Source: Vibrio maerlii
Lineage (GTDB): Bacteria > Pseudomonadota > Gammaproteobacteria > Enterobacterales > Vibrionaceae
Direction: 5' to 3'
Assembly: GCF_003415655.1 (NCBI RefSeq)
Contig: NZ_QRHC01000002.1
Coordinates: 434,008-498,007, forward strand
Length of the DNA stretch: 64,000 bases
In this document: positions 17,052-24,442 of the stretch, piece after piece
Layout of the letters: each line of letters starts with the position of its first letter
How positions within the stretch are numbered: the first letter of the stretch is position 1
The notes under the pieces: model-generated
Databases searched by the model: none
The model's input: the letters and a program-made list of their open reading frames with translations, nothing else
Told to the model about the DNA's origin: nothing
Made by a program: the position numbers and the translations under genes

Positions 17052-17539
17052 TATTCGTTGTCCTCTTCTAGGTCATCTAACTGCCAATCAGGTTTGAAGA
17101 TTCGCATAAAGGCAATCACCCCCATCAATACACCTGAAACGACACCAGCTAGATAAAATAATGCGGAAGGAAGCCCTGTAAGCTGAGAAATATCTGACCA
17201 GTTAGACATCATTTGGCGATATGAACCGACATACAACATACCAACAGAGACCAGAACTACGACCCAGCAAATGCGTCTAAGTACAGGAACAGCTTTCGGG
17301 AATAATCTTTCAGAAAACTCCGAGACTGCAAGGTGTTCGCCACGGCGCAGCACAACGGCTGCACCGAGCATGACAATCCATACCAGACCAAGGCGAGATA
17401 ATTCTACAGAGGGACGAAGTCCAGAAGAAAAGCCATAACGTAGTACCACGTTGGTAAACACGAGAACGATCATACAGGTCAAAATAACCGCCATAATCAC
17501 ATCAATGCTTTTCCAAATACTCTTCAATACACTTTGCAT
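17051..17539 (-). CDS. yiaM: TRAP transporter small permease (YiaM/DctQ type)
   Basis: A 162-residue, four-helix DctQ protein of normal length. The family motif RLGLVWIVMLGAAVVLRRGEHLAV is in the middle. It partners the large permease encoded next. It lies 24 bp after the reductase gene. Confidence 0.9.
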   Translation of the reverse strand: MQSVLKSIWKSIDVIMAVILTCMIVLVFTNVVLRYGFSSGLRPSVELSRLGLVWIVMLGAAVVLRRGEHLAVSEFSERLFPKAVPVLRRICWVVVLVSVGMLYVGSYRQMMSNWSDISQLTGLPSALFYLAGVVSGVLMGVIAFMRIFKPDWQLDDLEEDNE

Positions 17540-17563
17540 AAAAGCTTACCCACCTTTGACTAA

Positions 17564-18565
17564 TTACAGAGACGTAATTTGTTCCCAGATACCGTCATTA
17601 ATTTCGATACCGCCCGCGGCTTCATGTTTATCAATGAAGTTTTGGATTTCAGAACCCGCAATCATTACTGAACCTGACTCAGCTGGCTCAGAAGCAAGTA
17701 CATAGTCACGAATACGCTTCATCTCTTTCGCGTATTGGCCTTCATCCATTGTTTTGCTCAAGTCAATAGCGATTAGAAATTGAGAAACACCAAACTCACC
17801 GCCCATGTCTTCAGTAAGCGCAGGAACTGAATTACCGCCAGTAATTGCTGTCAGCATCATGTCTAGAACGATTGCCATTGAAGAGCCTTTCCAAAAGCCC
17901 ATAGGTAGTAGACGTTTGTTTTCCCATAAAACGTGTGGGTCTTTGGTTAGCTCACCGTTGTCATCAAAACCACCCACAACAGGAAGCTCTTTGTCTGCTA
18001 ACACAAAATTTTGTAGCTGACCGTAGGAGAACTGGCTCATGGAGCAGTCCACAACCACAGGTGGCTCGCCTGCAATTGCCATAATTAGCGGGTTTGAACC
18101 AACACGGTGATCTTTACCACCCCAGGCAGGCATAACTGCAATTGAGTTAGTCGAAGCAATACCAGCAAAACCTTGACGCGCCATTTTTAGTACATAAGCA
18201 CCGCCACGCATCCAATGGTTCGAATTACGCATACCCACCATGCCGATACCGTAATCACGCGCTAGCTCCATTGCACGTTCAGCACAGATAAGGCCATTTA
18301 GAACACCTGGGCCAAAGTTACAATCCCACTGCTCAAGTGCACCCATGCGGTTAACACATTCTGGCTCAGAGTTAAGTTTGATTTGACCTTTATCGACTTG
18401 TTCGATGAAAACAGGGAAGCGGTTAATGCCGTGTGAATAAGTACCTTCATTCGCCATTTCTACAAAGCCAGCAGCAAGCTTGGTTGCCATTTCAGGTTTC
18501 ATATCACGTGCTAGTAGGATGCGCTCGTATTCTTGTTGTAGTTTTTCAGTTGATACTAAAGGCAT
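17564..18565 (-). CDS. dlgD: 2,3-diketo-L-gulonate reductase (YiaK/DlgD type)
   Basis: A 333-residue member of the malate/L-lactate dehydrogenase (LDH2) family, not the Rossmann type. It closely follows E. coli YiaK in blocks such as TYSHGINRFPVFI, GALEQWD, NHWMRGGAY, TNSIAVMPAWGGKDHRVGSN, LPVVGGFDDNGELTKDP and LPMGFWKGSSMAIVLDM. The start at 18565 has GGAGA 6 bp upstream; a TTG four codons earlier overlaps that site and is rejected. It reduces 2,3-diketo-L-gulonate to 3-keto-L-gulonate with NAD(P)H and is the first gene of the operon. A 17-bp dyad lies just upstream. Confidence 0.92.
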   Translation of the reverse strand: MPLVSTEKLQQEYERILLARDMKPEMATKLAAGFVEMANEGTYSHGINRFPVFIEQVDKGQIKLNSEPECVNRMGALEQWDCNFGPGVLNGLICAERAMELARDYGIGMVGMRNSNHWMRGGAYVLKMARQGFAGIASTNSIAVMPAWGGKDHRVGSNPLIMAIAGEPPVVVDCSMSQFSYGQLQNFVLADKELPVVGGFDDNGELTKDPHVLWENKRLLPMGFWKGSSMAIVLDMMLTAITGGNSVPALTEDMGGEFGVSQFLIAIDLSKTMDEGQYAKEMKRIRDYVLASEPAESGSVMIAGSEIQNFIDKHEAAGGIEINDGIWEQITSL

Positions 18566-18586
18566 GTCTTTCTCCAAAAATTATAA

Positions 18587-18603
18587 ATTTCGTAATGCGG
18601 AAT
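18587..18603. promoter_or_regulatory. Operator candidate O1 (IclR-type dyad)
   Basis: A 17-bp imperfect palindrome, ATTTCGTAATGCGGAAT (arms ATTTCG/CGGAAT), 21 bp upstream of the first operon gene's ATG. It shares arms and spacing with the site at 18822, consistent with binding by the operon's own IclR protein. Confidence 0.65.
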
Positions 18604-18821
18604 TAATAATTATCCAAATTCCATTTTTAGTCACTAGGTTCCACTGAGATTTTTGACATCATACAAAAAAAACACTTAAACCATTGAATTTAAAGAAGTT
18701 AAACATAGAAGAACAAATTGTGACCACATACTCAATTTTGTTACAATTTAGAAAGAAATAAGCTCGCTATTTGACTAACTTCACAGATATCAAGCTAGAA
18801 AAGCTATATGAGCGCTCATAC

Positions 18822-18838
18822 ATTCCGCAATACGGAAT
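18822..18838. promoter_or_regulatory. Operator candidate O2 (IclR-type dyad)
   Basis: A 17-bp palindrome, ATTCCGCAATACGGAAT, 235 bp upstream of the O1 dyad (start to start). The shared pattern is ATTYCG-N5-CGGAAT. Two distant copies could allow looping over the promoter. Confidence 0.65.
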
Positions 18839-18933
18839 CTAGTGGCTGGTTTATGCCCACAAAATGGAAGAGCATCGATTGTGAGTACAAAAGTCTTATG
18901 TAGAAAGTAAGCGAAGTCCGAAAATTAGAAGAA

Positions 18934-19817
18934 GGGCGTGTTGATCTTTCGAGAGTGTTTTTTGAACAGCATGGTAAAGGGTTATAATTTGCTTCGCCAA
19001 AAGTAAAACCATAACCAATACCATGCTAAGAACAATACTTGGCTGATATTCGATGGAAACTACTACTTCAAGTTATGAAAAATACAGGTAGATTTTACGA
19101 TAAAACTGAACATCGAATGACATTTGAAGGAATACTTTATCGAATGAGGACGGGCATTCCTTGGCGAGATCTACCGTCTGAATTCGGAGAGTGGAGTACC
19201 GTTTACAGACGATTTAACTTTTGGTCAAAGAAAGGGGTTTTAGATAATCTTTTCAAAAACTTATCCTGCATGGCTGATTTTAATTGGGTCTTTCTTGATG
19301 GGTCGATAGTTCGAGCACGTCAGCATAGCACAGGTGCAGCTACTAAAAGCTCAGTACAAATAGGGAAAAGTCGTGGGGGCAACTCAACCAAAATTCACTT
19401 AGCTGTGGATAGTGGTGGCCTGCCGATTTGCTTTGATTTATCAGAAGGACAACGCCACGATATAGTGCATACCGAAAGTTTAGTTGAGCAACTCGATGAA
19501 GTTAACATCATCGTTTGTGATAAAGGATATGACAGCGAACCTTTCCGTTCTTTTGTTAAGGAGCGTGGTGGAGAAACGGTAATTGCTAAACGCAATTACC
19601 GACAAGATATAGACAAAGGCAGTATGGATTGGTGTCTATATAAGTATCGTCACTTGGTCGAAAATGCCTTTGCAAGAATTAAGCATTATCGTTCTATTTC
19701 AAGTAGATATAACAAGCTAGAAAGGAATTATGCCAGCATGTTATCGCTGGCGTTCACGTTAATGTGGCTACCGTTGTATTTTTGAATGCAAAATGTACAG
19801 CAAAGATCAACACGTCC
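18934..19817 (+). mobile_element. IS5-family insertion sequence, 884 bp
   Basis: Terminal inverted repeats of 16 bp with one mismatch: GGGCGTGTTGATCTTT at 18934-18949 and the complement of GGACGTGTTGATCTTT at 19802-19817. They enclose one transposase gene. The flanking bases (AGAA left, TAAT right) show no target duplication, so the element may mark a recombination or deletion junction rather than a clean insertion. Confidence 0.88.
19039..19785 (+). CDS. IS5-family transposase (N-terminus frameshifted)
   Basis: A 248-residue DDE transposase. The first catalytic Asp is in VFLDGS, the second in VCDKGYDSE, and the Glu in HLVENAFARIKHYR. The usual IS5-family block ILYRMRTGIPWRDLP is near the N-terminus. 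The expected start is the ATG at 19023 (MLRTIL), but one extra base near 19039-19042 puts a stop in that frame. The remaining frame can only start at TTG 19039 (called here) or further inside. Activity is therefore doubtful although the catalytic core is intact. Confidence 0.85.
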   Translation: MADIRWKLLLQVMKNTGRFYDKTEHRMTFEGILYRMRTGIPWRDLPSEFGEWSTVYRRFNFWSKKGVLDNLFKNLSCMADFNWVFLDGSIVRARQHSTGAATKSSVQIGKSRGGNSTKIHLAVDSGGLPICFDLSEGQRHDIVHTESLVEQLDEVNIIVCDKGYDSEPFRSFVKERGGETVIAKRNYRQDIDKGSMDWCLYKYRHLVENAFARIKHYRSISSRYNKLERNYASMLSLAFTLMWLPLYF

Positions 19818-19874
19818 TAATAACGAAAAGTAAGCCGGTTTAAAGAACACGATTTTCCATATAGTACTTACGTT

Positions 19875-20002
19875 AAACACCGAATGGGGCAAAAACTCGC
19901 TAGAGCAAACAGTAAAAAGGCAGCGATATCAAATCTTCGCTGCCTTTTTAAGTTTTATACATCAATTCTCAGTATGAGGCTTGATTGCTCTGCTACAAAA
20001 GA
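19875..20002 (+). repeat. Native glmS-downstream sequence (copy B)
   Basis: The 128 bp next to glmS that is duplicated at 5460-5587 (13 mismatches, last 57 bp identical). It contains the glmS terminator and ends 21 bp from the glmS stop codon, at the position where Tn7-family elements insert. Confidence 0.9.
19914..19949 (-). terminator. glmS terminator (bidirectional hairpin)
   Basis: A 13-bp perfect stem, AAAAAGGCAGCGA with its complement at 19937-19949, with A-runs and T-runs on both sides, 74 bp beyond the glmS stop codon. Confidence 0.9.
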
Positions 20003-20008
20003 ACCAAC

Positions 20009-20023
20009 ATTTACATTGTAAAT
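20009..20023. promoter_or_regulatory. parS2 centromere site 1
   Basis: ATTTACATTGTAAAT, a full match to the Vibrio chromosome-2 parS consensus. It overlaps the last base of the glmS stop codon and fills the gap between glmS and the attTn7-equivalent position. Confidence 0.85.
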
Positions 20024-21855
20024 TACTCTACTGTAACAGCTTTCGCTAGGTTACGAGGTTGGTCGACATCAGTACCTTTGATTAGTGCTACGTGGTAAGA
20101 CAGTAACTGCATAGGCACTGTGTAGAAGATTGGCGCCGTTACTTCATTTACGTGAGGCATCTTGATGATCTTCATGTTCTCATCGCTTTCGAAACCGGCA
20201 TCTTTATCTGCGAATACGTATAGCAGACCACCACGAGCACGTACTTCTTCAACGTTTGATTTCAGCTTCTCTAGCAGGTCATTACTTGGTGCGATAACGA
20301 CTACTGGCATATCTGCATCAATAAGCGCTAGAGGACCGTGCTTAAGCTCACCCGCTGCGTATGCTTCTGCGTGGATGTAAGAAATCTCTTTCAGTTTTAG
20401 AGACGCTTCCATCGCGATTGGGTAGTACTCACCGCGGCCTAAGAACAGCGTGTGATGCTTGTCTGCAAAATCTGGAGCTAGCGCTTCGATCTCTTTGTCG
20501 AATGCCAGCGCTTGTTCAATCGCCGTTGGCAGTTCGTGCAGTGCTTTCACAATTTCAGTTTCGCGAGCTTCATCAACTCGGCCTTGCAGACGACCGATAG
20601 ACACGACCATCATTAGCATTGCTGCAAGCTGAGTCGTGAATGCTTTAGTGGAAGCGACACCGATCTCTGTACCTGCACGAGTCATAAATGCAAAATCAGA
20701 CTCACGAACTAGTGAAGAACCAGCAACGTTACAGATAGTCATTGCTGCCATGTAGCCTTTCTCTTTTGCTAGGCGAAGTGCAGCTAACGTATCGGCCGTT
20801 TCACCAGATTGAGAAAGTGTCACTAATAGGCTGTTTGGACGAGTTACGAACTTGCGGTAACGGAATTCGGATGCGATTTCTACGTCACAGCTTACGCCAG
20901 CGATAGATTCAAACCAGTAACGAGCCGCCATACCAGAGTTGTAAGACGTACCACATGCAATGATTTGCACGTGCTCAACCTTGCTTAAGATCTCTTCTGC
21001 TTTAACACCAATCGCGTTAGTGATTACAGAGGTATCAGAGATACGACCTTCCATTGTGTTGATCAACGCCGTTGGTTGCTCAAAGATCTCTTTTTGCATG
21101 AAGTGACGGTATTTACCTTTGTCACCCGCATCGTGCTCTGCGTTCGACTCTACGATTTCACGCTCGACAGAGTTACCTTGAACATCAAATACAGTAACTT
21201 CGCGACGAGTAATCTCTGCTACATCACCTTCTTCTAGGTACATGAAGCGGCGAGTAACGCTCAGGAGAGCAAGTTGGTCTGAAGCCAGGAAGTTTTCACC
21301 GACACCGAAGCCGATTACGATTGGGCTACCAGAGCGAGCAACAACAATACGAGATGGGTCTTTGCGATCAACAGCTACTGTGCCGTATGCACCGTCTAGT
21401 TGTTTAGCCGTTTTTTGCAGCGCTTCTAAAAGTGTTTCTGAGGTACGACGCTCCCACTCAACAAGGTGCGCAATCACTTCTGTATCAGTTTGTGATTCGA
21501 ATACGTAACCACGACCTTGTAGCATTTCACGCAGCTCTTCGTGGTTCTCGATAATACCGTTGTGTACTACCGCAATATCGCCAGACATGTGTGGGTGAGC
21601 GTTGATTTCTGATGGCTCACCGTGTGTCGCCCAACGCGTGTGCGCAATACCTGTTCCGCCAATGACATTAGCTTCTTCTACTGCGTCAGCAAGCTCCTGA
21701 ACTTTACCAAGGCGACGAACGCGTGTTAGGTTTGATTCAGCATCTACAACCGCTACACCCGCTGAGTCGTAACCACGGTACTCAAGGCGACGTAGGCCTT
21801 CTACCAAAATTTCTGCTACATCGCGTTGTGCTACCGCACCTACAATTCCACACAT
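20023..21855 (-). CDS. glmS: Glutamine-fructose-6-phosphate aminotransferase (isomerizing)
   Basis: A 610-residue, full-length GlmS that makes glucosamine-6-P for peptidoglycan and lipopolysaccharide. Cys2 in MCGIVGA is the glutaminase nucleophile. The class II amidotransferase domain (about 1-240) includes [13 protein letters not shown]. Two SIS domains follow, with [18 protein letters not shown] and STKAFTTQL, and the C-terminus [11 protein letters not shown] is the segment recognised by TnsD of Tn7-family elements. The DeoR gene upstream is in the same orientation, as at V. cholerae glmS. The 3' side carries a parS2 site, the terminator and the accessory island. Confidence 0.97.
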   Translation of the reverse strand: MCGIVGAVAQRDVAEILVEGLRRLEYRGYDSAGVAVVDAESNLTRVRRLGKVQELADAVEEANVIGGTGIAHTRWATHGEPSEINAHPHMSGDIAVVHNGIIENHEELREMLQGRGYVFESQTDTEVIAHLVEWERRTSETLLEALQKTAKQLDGAYGTVAVDRKDPSRIVVARSGSPIVIGFGVGENFLASDQLALLSVTRRFMYLEEGDVAEITRREVTVFDVQGNSVEREIVESNAEHDAGDKGKYRHFMQKEIFEQPTALINTMEGRISDTSVITNAIGVKAEEILSKVEHVQIIACGTSYNSGMAARYWFESIAGVSCDVEIASEFRYRKFVTRPNSLLVTLSQSGETADTLAALRLAKEKGYMAAMTICNVAGSSLVRESDFAFMTRAGTEIGVASTKAFTTQLAAMLMMVVSIGRLQGRVDEARETEIVKALHELPTAIEQALAFDKEIEALAPDFADKHHTLFLGRGEYYPIAMEASLKLKEISYIHAEAYAAGELKHGPLALIDADMPVVVIAPSNDLLEKLKSNVEEVRARGGLLYVFADKDAGFESDENMKIIKMPHVNEVTAPIFYTVPMQLLSYHVALIKGTDVDQPRNLAKAVTVE

Positions 21856-21873
21856 ATGTTTATCTCCAGAGTT

Positions 21874-21920
21874 TCCATATCAACGACTGTAATATCAGCA
21901 GCAAGCAAAGGTGATATGGA
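21874..21920 (-). promoter_or_regulatory. Inverted repeat in the glmS leader
   Basis: TCCATATCA (21874-21882) and TGATATGGA (21912-21920) form a 9-bp stem with a 29-nt loop, ending about 18 nt before the glmS start. It could affect translation or be an operator for the DeoR protein; no direct support. Confidence 0.35.
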
Positions 21921-21947
21921 GGTTTAAATTTAAAATTTTGATTTTAT

Positions 21948-22721
21948 TTATGAAGCACGAATAACTCGCACTCCCTTAGATTCAATAGATTCTGCTTGTT
22001 CATCTGTTAGCAGATTATCCGTTACCAACACATCAATCGTGTCCCAAGCGAGCTCCAGATTAGGGATTCGACGACCAACCTTGTCAGATTCAATCATCAC
22101 AATGACTTCGCGAGAAACTTCCGCCATCACCTTGCTCAAACCCACCAGCTCATTGAAAGTGGTTGTACCGCGTTCTAAATCAACGCCATCAGCACCAATA
22201 AATAGCTGATCGAAGTCGTAAGATCTTAGGACAGATTCGGCGACTTGCCCCTGAAAAGATTCAGAATGAGCATCCCAAGTACCGCCTGTCATCAGCAAGG
22301 TTGGCTCGCTCTCTAATGCATTTAGAGCGTTGGCCACATTTAGCGAGTTAGTCATCACAATCAAGCCACGTTTGTCATTTAGCTGGTCGATTAACGCAGC
22401 TGTGGTACTGCCACTATCAATCACAATACGATTGTGTTCTCTAATTAATGAAGCGGCTGCTTTTGCGAGTGACAACTTTCGATTCGAAACTTTTTTATCT
22501 AATTCATCCTCAACCACATCTTTTGGCAACGCAATAGCGCCACCGTAGCGACGAAGTAGAAGACCACTTTTTTCTAGTATGGCTAAGTCTTTTCTTATTG
22601 TTACCTCAGACGTTTCAAACTGTTCAGAAAGTTTTTCAACACTTACCTCGCCTTGTTCATCAACAAGTTTTGCGATGGTGTTACGCCTAAGCTGTGTGTT
22701 TCGTTTTGACATGTCATTCAT
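21948..22721 (-). CDS. DeoR-family regulator adjacent to glmS
   Basis: A 257-residue DeoR/GlpR-family protein. It has an N-terminal helix-turn-helix (about residues 10-62; VSVEKLSEQFETSEVTIRKDL) and a C-terminal sugar-phosphate sensor domain with VIDSGSTTAALIDQL and MTGGTWD. An internal Met at residue 4 is an equally good start. Its position upstream of glmS suggests control of amino-sugar synthesis or use, with a hexosamine phosphate as effector; that is inference. TTTCG repeats typical of DeoR operators lie upstream of its own gene. Confidence 0.9.
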   Translation of the reverse strand: MNDMSKRNTQLRRNTIAKLVDEQGEVSVEKLSEQFETSEVTIRKDLAILEKSGLLLRRYGGAIALPKDVVEDELDKKVSNRKLSLAKAAASLIREHNRIVIDSGSTTAALIDQLNDKRGLIVMTNSLNVANALNALESEPTLLMTGGTWDAHSESFQGQVAESVLRSYDFDQLFIGADGVDLERGTTTFNELVGLSKVMAEVSREVIVMIESDKVGRRIPNLELAWDTIDVLVTDNLLTDEQAESIESKGVRVIRAS

Positions 22722-22730
22722 ACTAGCAAG

Positions 22731-22743
22731 TTTCGAATCGAAA
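22731..22743. promoter_or_regulatory. TTTCG dyad upstream of the DeoR gene
   Basis: TTTCGAATCGAAA, a 13-bp dyad 10 bp upstream of the DeoR gene start. Further CGAAA and TTTCG elements are near 22699 and 22759. TTTCG repeats are common in DeoR-family operators, so autoregulation is likely. Confidence 0.5.
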
Positions 22744-22796
22744 GCAATTAAATCACAACGAAACTTTTATGTCTAATATTTATCATGAGGCATGCG

Positions 22797-22822
22797 TAAA
22801 AAAGGAGAGCGATGCTCTCCTA
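22797..22822 (-). terminator. Terminator after the Lrp-family gene
   Basis: AGGAGAGC pairs with GCTCTCCT; read leftward it is followed by TTTTTTA, 27 bp after the gene's stop codon. Confidence 0.85.
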
Positions 22823-22848
22823 CTACGTTTAATGTGGTTTTGGTGAGA

Positions 22849-23325
22849 TTAAGAAAGGTCTAGAACCTCTGGGTTTAAGCCGAAGCTTTTCTTGTGTTCT
22901 TCGATAACCACCTCGCTACGAGTTTGAATTACTCCTGGCAAAGTGCCCAGTTTAGTCGACATGAAGTGTTGATAGGCACGCATATTCTTTACTCGAACCT
23001 TGATCATGGTATCGAAATCACCTGATAAGGAATAGCACTCTTCTATTTCAGGCATCAGGTCGACTGCTTTTGCAAACTTATCAAAAATGGAAAAGCTCGA
23101 TTGATCTAAACGAATATGGATAAAGACCTGAACATCTAACCCCAGTTTCTCCGGACAGATCTCTGCATGATACCCAAGAATGTATTTCTCTTTTTCTAGG
23201 CGCTTTACACGATCAGAACATGGCGATGTCGTCAAATTGACCATTTTAGCCAACTCAACCATGGATACCCTGCCTTTAGCATTCAGTATCCTCAAGATTT
23301 CCAAGTCCGTTTTGTCCAATACCAT
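22849..23325 (-). CDS. Lrp/AsnC-family regulator, probable proline-catabolism regulator
   Basis: A 158-residue Lrp/AsnC protein. It has an N-terminal helix-turn-helix (about residues 5-55; VSMVELAKMVNLTTSPCSDRV) and a C-terminal RAM ligand-binding domain (about 70-145) with EECYSLSGDFDTMIKV. It sits next to the putP-putA cluster in the arrangement seen in other vibrios. PutA here lacks its own DNA-binding domain, so this protein is the likely proline-responsive activator (PutR-like). That role is inference. Confidence 0.88.
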   Translation of the reverse strand: MVLDKTDLEILRILNAKGRVSMVELAKMVNLTTSPCSDRVKRLEKEKYILGYHAEICPEKLGLDVQVFIHIRLDQSSFSIFDKFAKAVDLMPEIEECYSLSGDFDTMIKVRVKNMRAYQHFMSTKLGTLPGVIQTRSEVVIEEHKKSFGLNPEVLDLS

Positions 23326-23725
23326 CTATCCTAAGTCCCTATATTTAAAAGCATTATCGTTAGTGTAATGGAAACGATAACAACCACAAATGATTAACAT
23401 CTAATTATTTAGTTAACATTCAAATGAGCCAAATTTGAAAGAAATTAAGATGTAACAACTCATCTCTCTTATGCCGTCACCAATAGGGCTTAAACAAAAT
23501 AGAACATCACACCGCTAACATCAAAGCAACATAAAGTATTGCTAAACCCTTTTAATATTCTAATTAAACTACAAATTAAAGCCCCTTTTATAAAAACAAC
23601 ATACCAACCGTTAACAAAATGTTTTAACTTTGCACCATTAAACAAAGAAGATGAGCTAAATAAGAAAGTAAAGTTAACCGTGTATTTACATAATAGAAAA
23701 CAAGAGTGGAATGGAGATCACGATA
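23326..23725. other. 400-bp AT-rich intergenic region
   Basis: It separates the divergent Lrp-family gene and the small gene at 23726. Apart from the 8-bp-arm dyad at 23354-23380, I see no coding frame or strong motif. It probably holds both promoters. Confidence 0.5.
23354..23380. promoter_or_regulatory. Dyad upstream of the Lrp-family gene
   Basis: TTATCGTT (23354-23361) and AACGATAA (23373-23380) are perfect inverted arms with an 11-bp spacer, 28 bp upstream of the gene start. Autoregulatory operator candidate. Confidence 0.5.
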
Positions 23726-23896
23726 ATGATGACACAAGTAATTGCATACAAACCTTTTGGTATCGGTGAATGGACACACGCAAGAGTTTCTAAAGACGTA
23801 GCTCAAGCCCTAGTAAAAGAATACTCTTCTTACGGTTGGCCAACTATGCTAGATAACGAAATCGTTGAAGCGTCATCGGAAAAAAAAGCTGCATAA
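23726..23896 (+). CDS. 56-residue small protein of unknown function
   Basis: Starts MMTQVIAYKPFGIGEWTHAR. GGAG lies 9 bp upstream of the ATG at 23726, and a strong terminator lies 14 bp after the stop codon. It is soluble, with conserved-looking aromatic and Gly residues in the first half (KPFGIGEW) and a charged tail. I do not recognise a family. The tight gene-terminator unit and regular codon use argue that it is real. Confidence 0.6.
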   Translation: MMTQVIAYKPFGIGEWTHARVSKDVAQALVKEYSSYGWPTMLDNEIVEASSEKKAA

Positions 23897-23910
23897 GCCA
23901 GATATAAAAC

Positions 23911-23949
23911 AAAAACGGCCTTTATCTATAGAAGATAAAGGCCGTTTTT
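23911..23949. terminator. Strong bidirectional terminator
   Basis: A 17-bp perfect stem (AAAAACGGCCTTTATCT) with a 5-nt loop and T-runs in both directions. It serves the small gene at 23726 and the leftward gene at 23981. Confidence 0.92.
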
Positions 23950-23980
23950 GTTTTCTAAGAGAAAATATACCTACTGAGAA

Positions 23981-24235
23981 TTAAGCTAAATGCGTCTGTC
24001 GCTTAAGAACCAATTGTGATAATTGCTCATCTTTTGAGTGTTGATTGCATACTCGGCAGTAAAACTGCGGTTCCATCTTGTAATAGTGCTCACCATTGGC
24101 AAACAAAGACATAAATTGAGTGAAACTTTGTAGTTTAGTAAAAACGGAATTCCCTACTTCTTGTGTCATGCAACGCTTCATAACAGCTTTGTGTGCTGTC
24201 ACTCTCTTACAAGCTTTGCAATATGTGTCCGGCAT
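23981..24235 (-). CDS. Small putative zinc-ribbon protein
   Basis: An 84-residue protein with CKAC at residues 6-9 and CRVC at about 60-63, a spacing that could hold one zinc ion, and a basic middle section. The start has AGGAGCAAGAG immediately upstream of the ATG, a strong ribosome-binding site. It is preceded by the putP terminator and followed by the bidirectional terminator at 23911. No family recognised; structural or nucleic-acid-binding role possible. Confidence 0.6.
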   Translation of the reverse strand: MPDTYCKACKRVTAHKAVMKRCMTQEVGNSVFTKLQSFTQFMSLFANGEHYYKMEPQFYCRVCNQHSKDEQLSQLVLKRQTHLA

Positions 24236-24385
24236 CTCTTGCTCCTAATCATCATCCTTAATTCGTTAAGGTAGACGTATTCTCTGCAAATAAGTTCCTT
24301 GGTTAAAATACGATCAGTCAAAAATGTGGCACAAGTACAATAATTGACTCTATCAATAACCATTTTTGAGAACTGATCACATCAA

Positions 24386-24420
24386 AAAAGCCCCAGACAT
24401 ACGGAATATATGGGGCTTTT
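24386..24420 (-). terminator. putP terminator
   Basis: AAAAGCCCCA pairs with TGGGGCTTTT; read leftward it ends in a T-run. It is 23 bp from the putP stop codon. Confidence 0.88.
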
Positions 24421-24442
24421 GTACTGTTAATTAGCGAATGAC

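Noticed and set aside
18719..18734. CRP site upstream of the diketogulonate operon
   Set aside because: TGTGA-N6-ACTCA has only one good half; too weak to call.
18600..19900. Tn7-like right end for the island
   Set aside because: I looked for inverted GACAATA/GATCAA repeats ending in ACA and saw none; only the IS5-family element and the native glmS downstream sequence are there.
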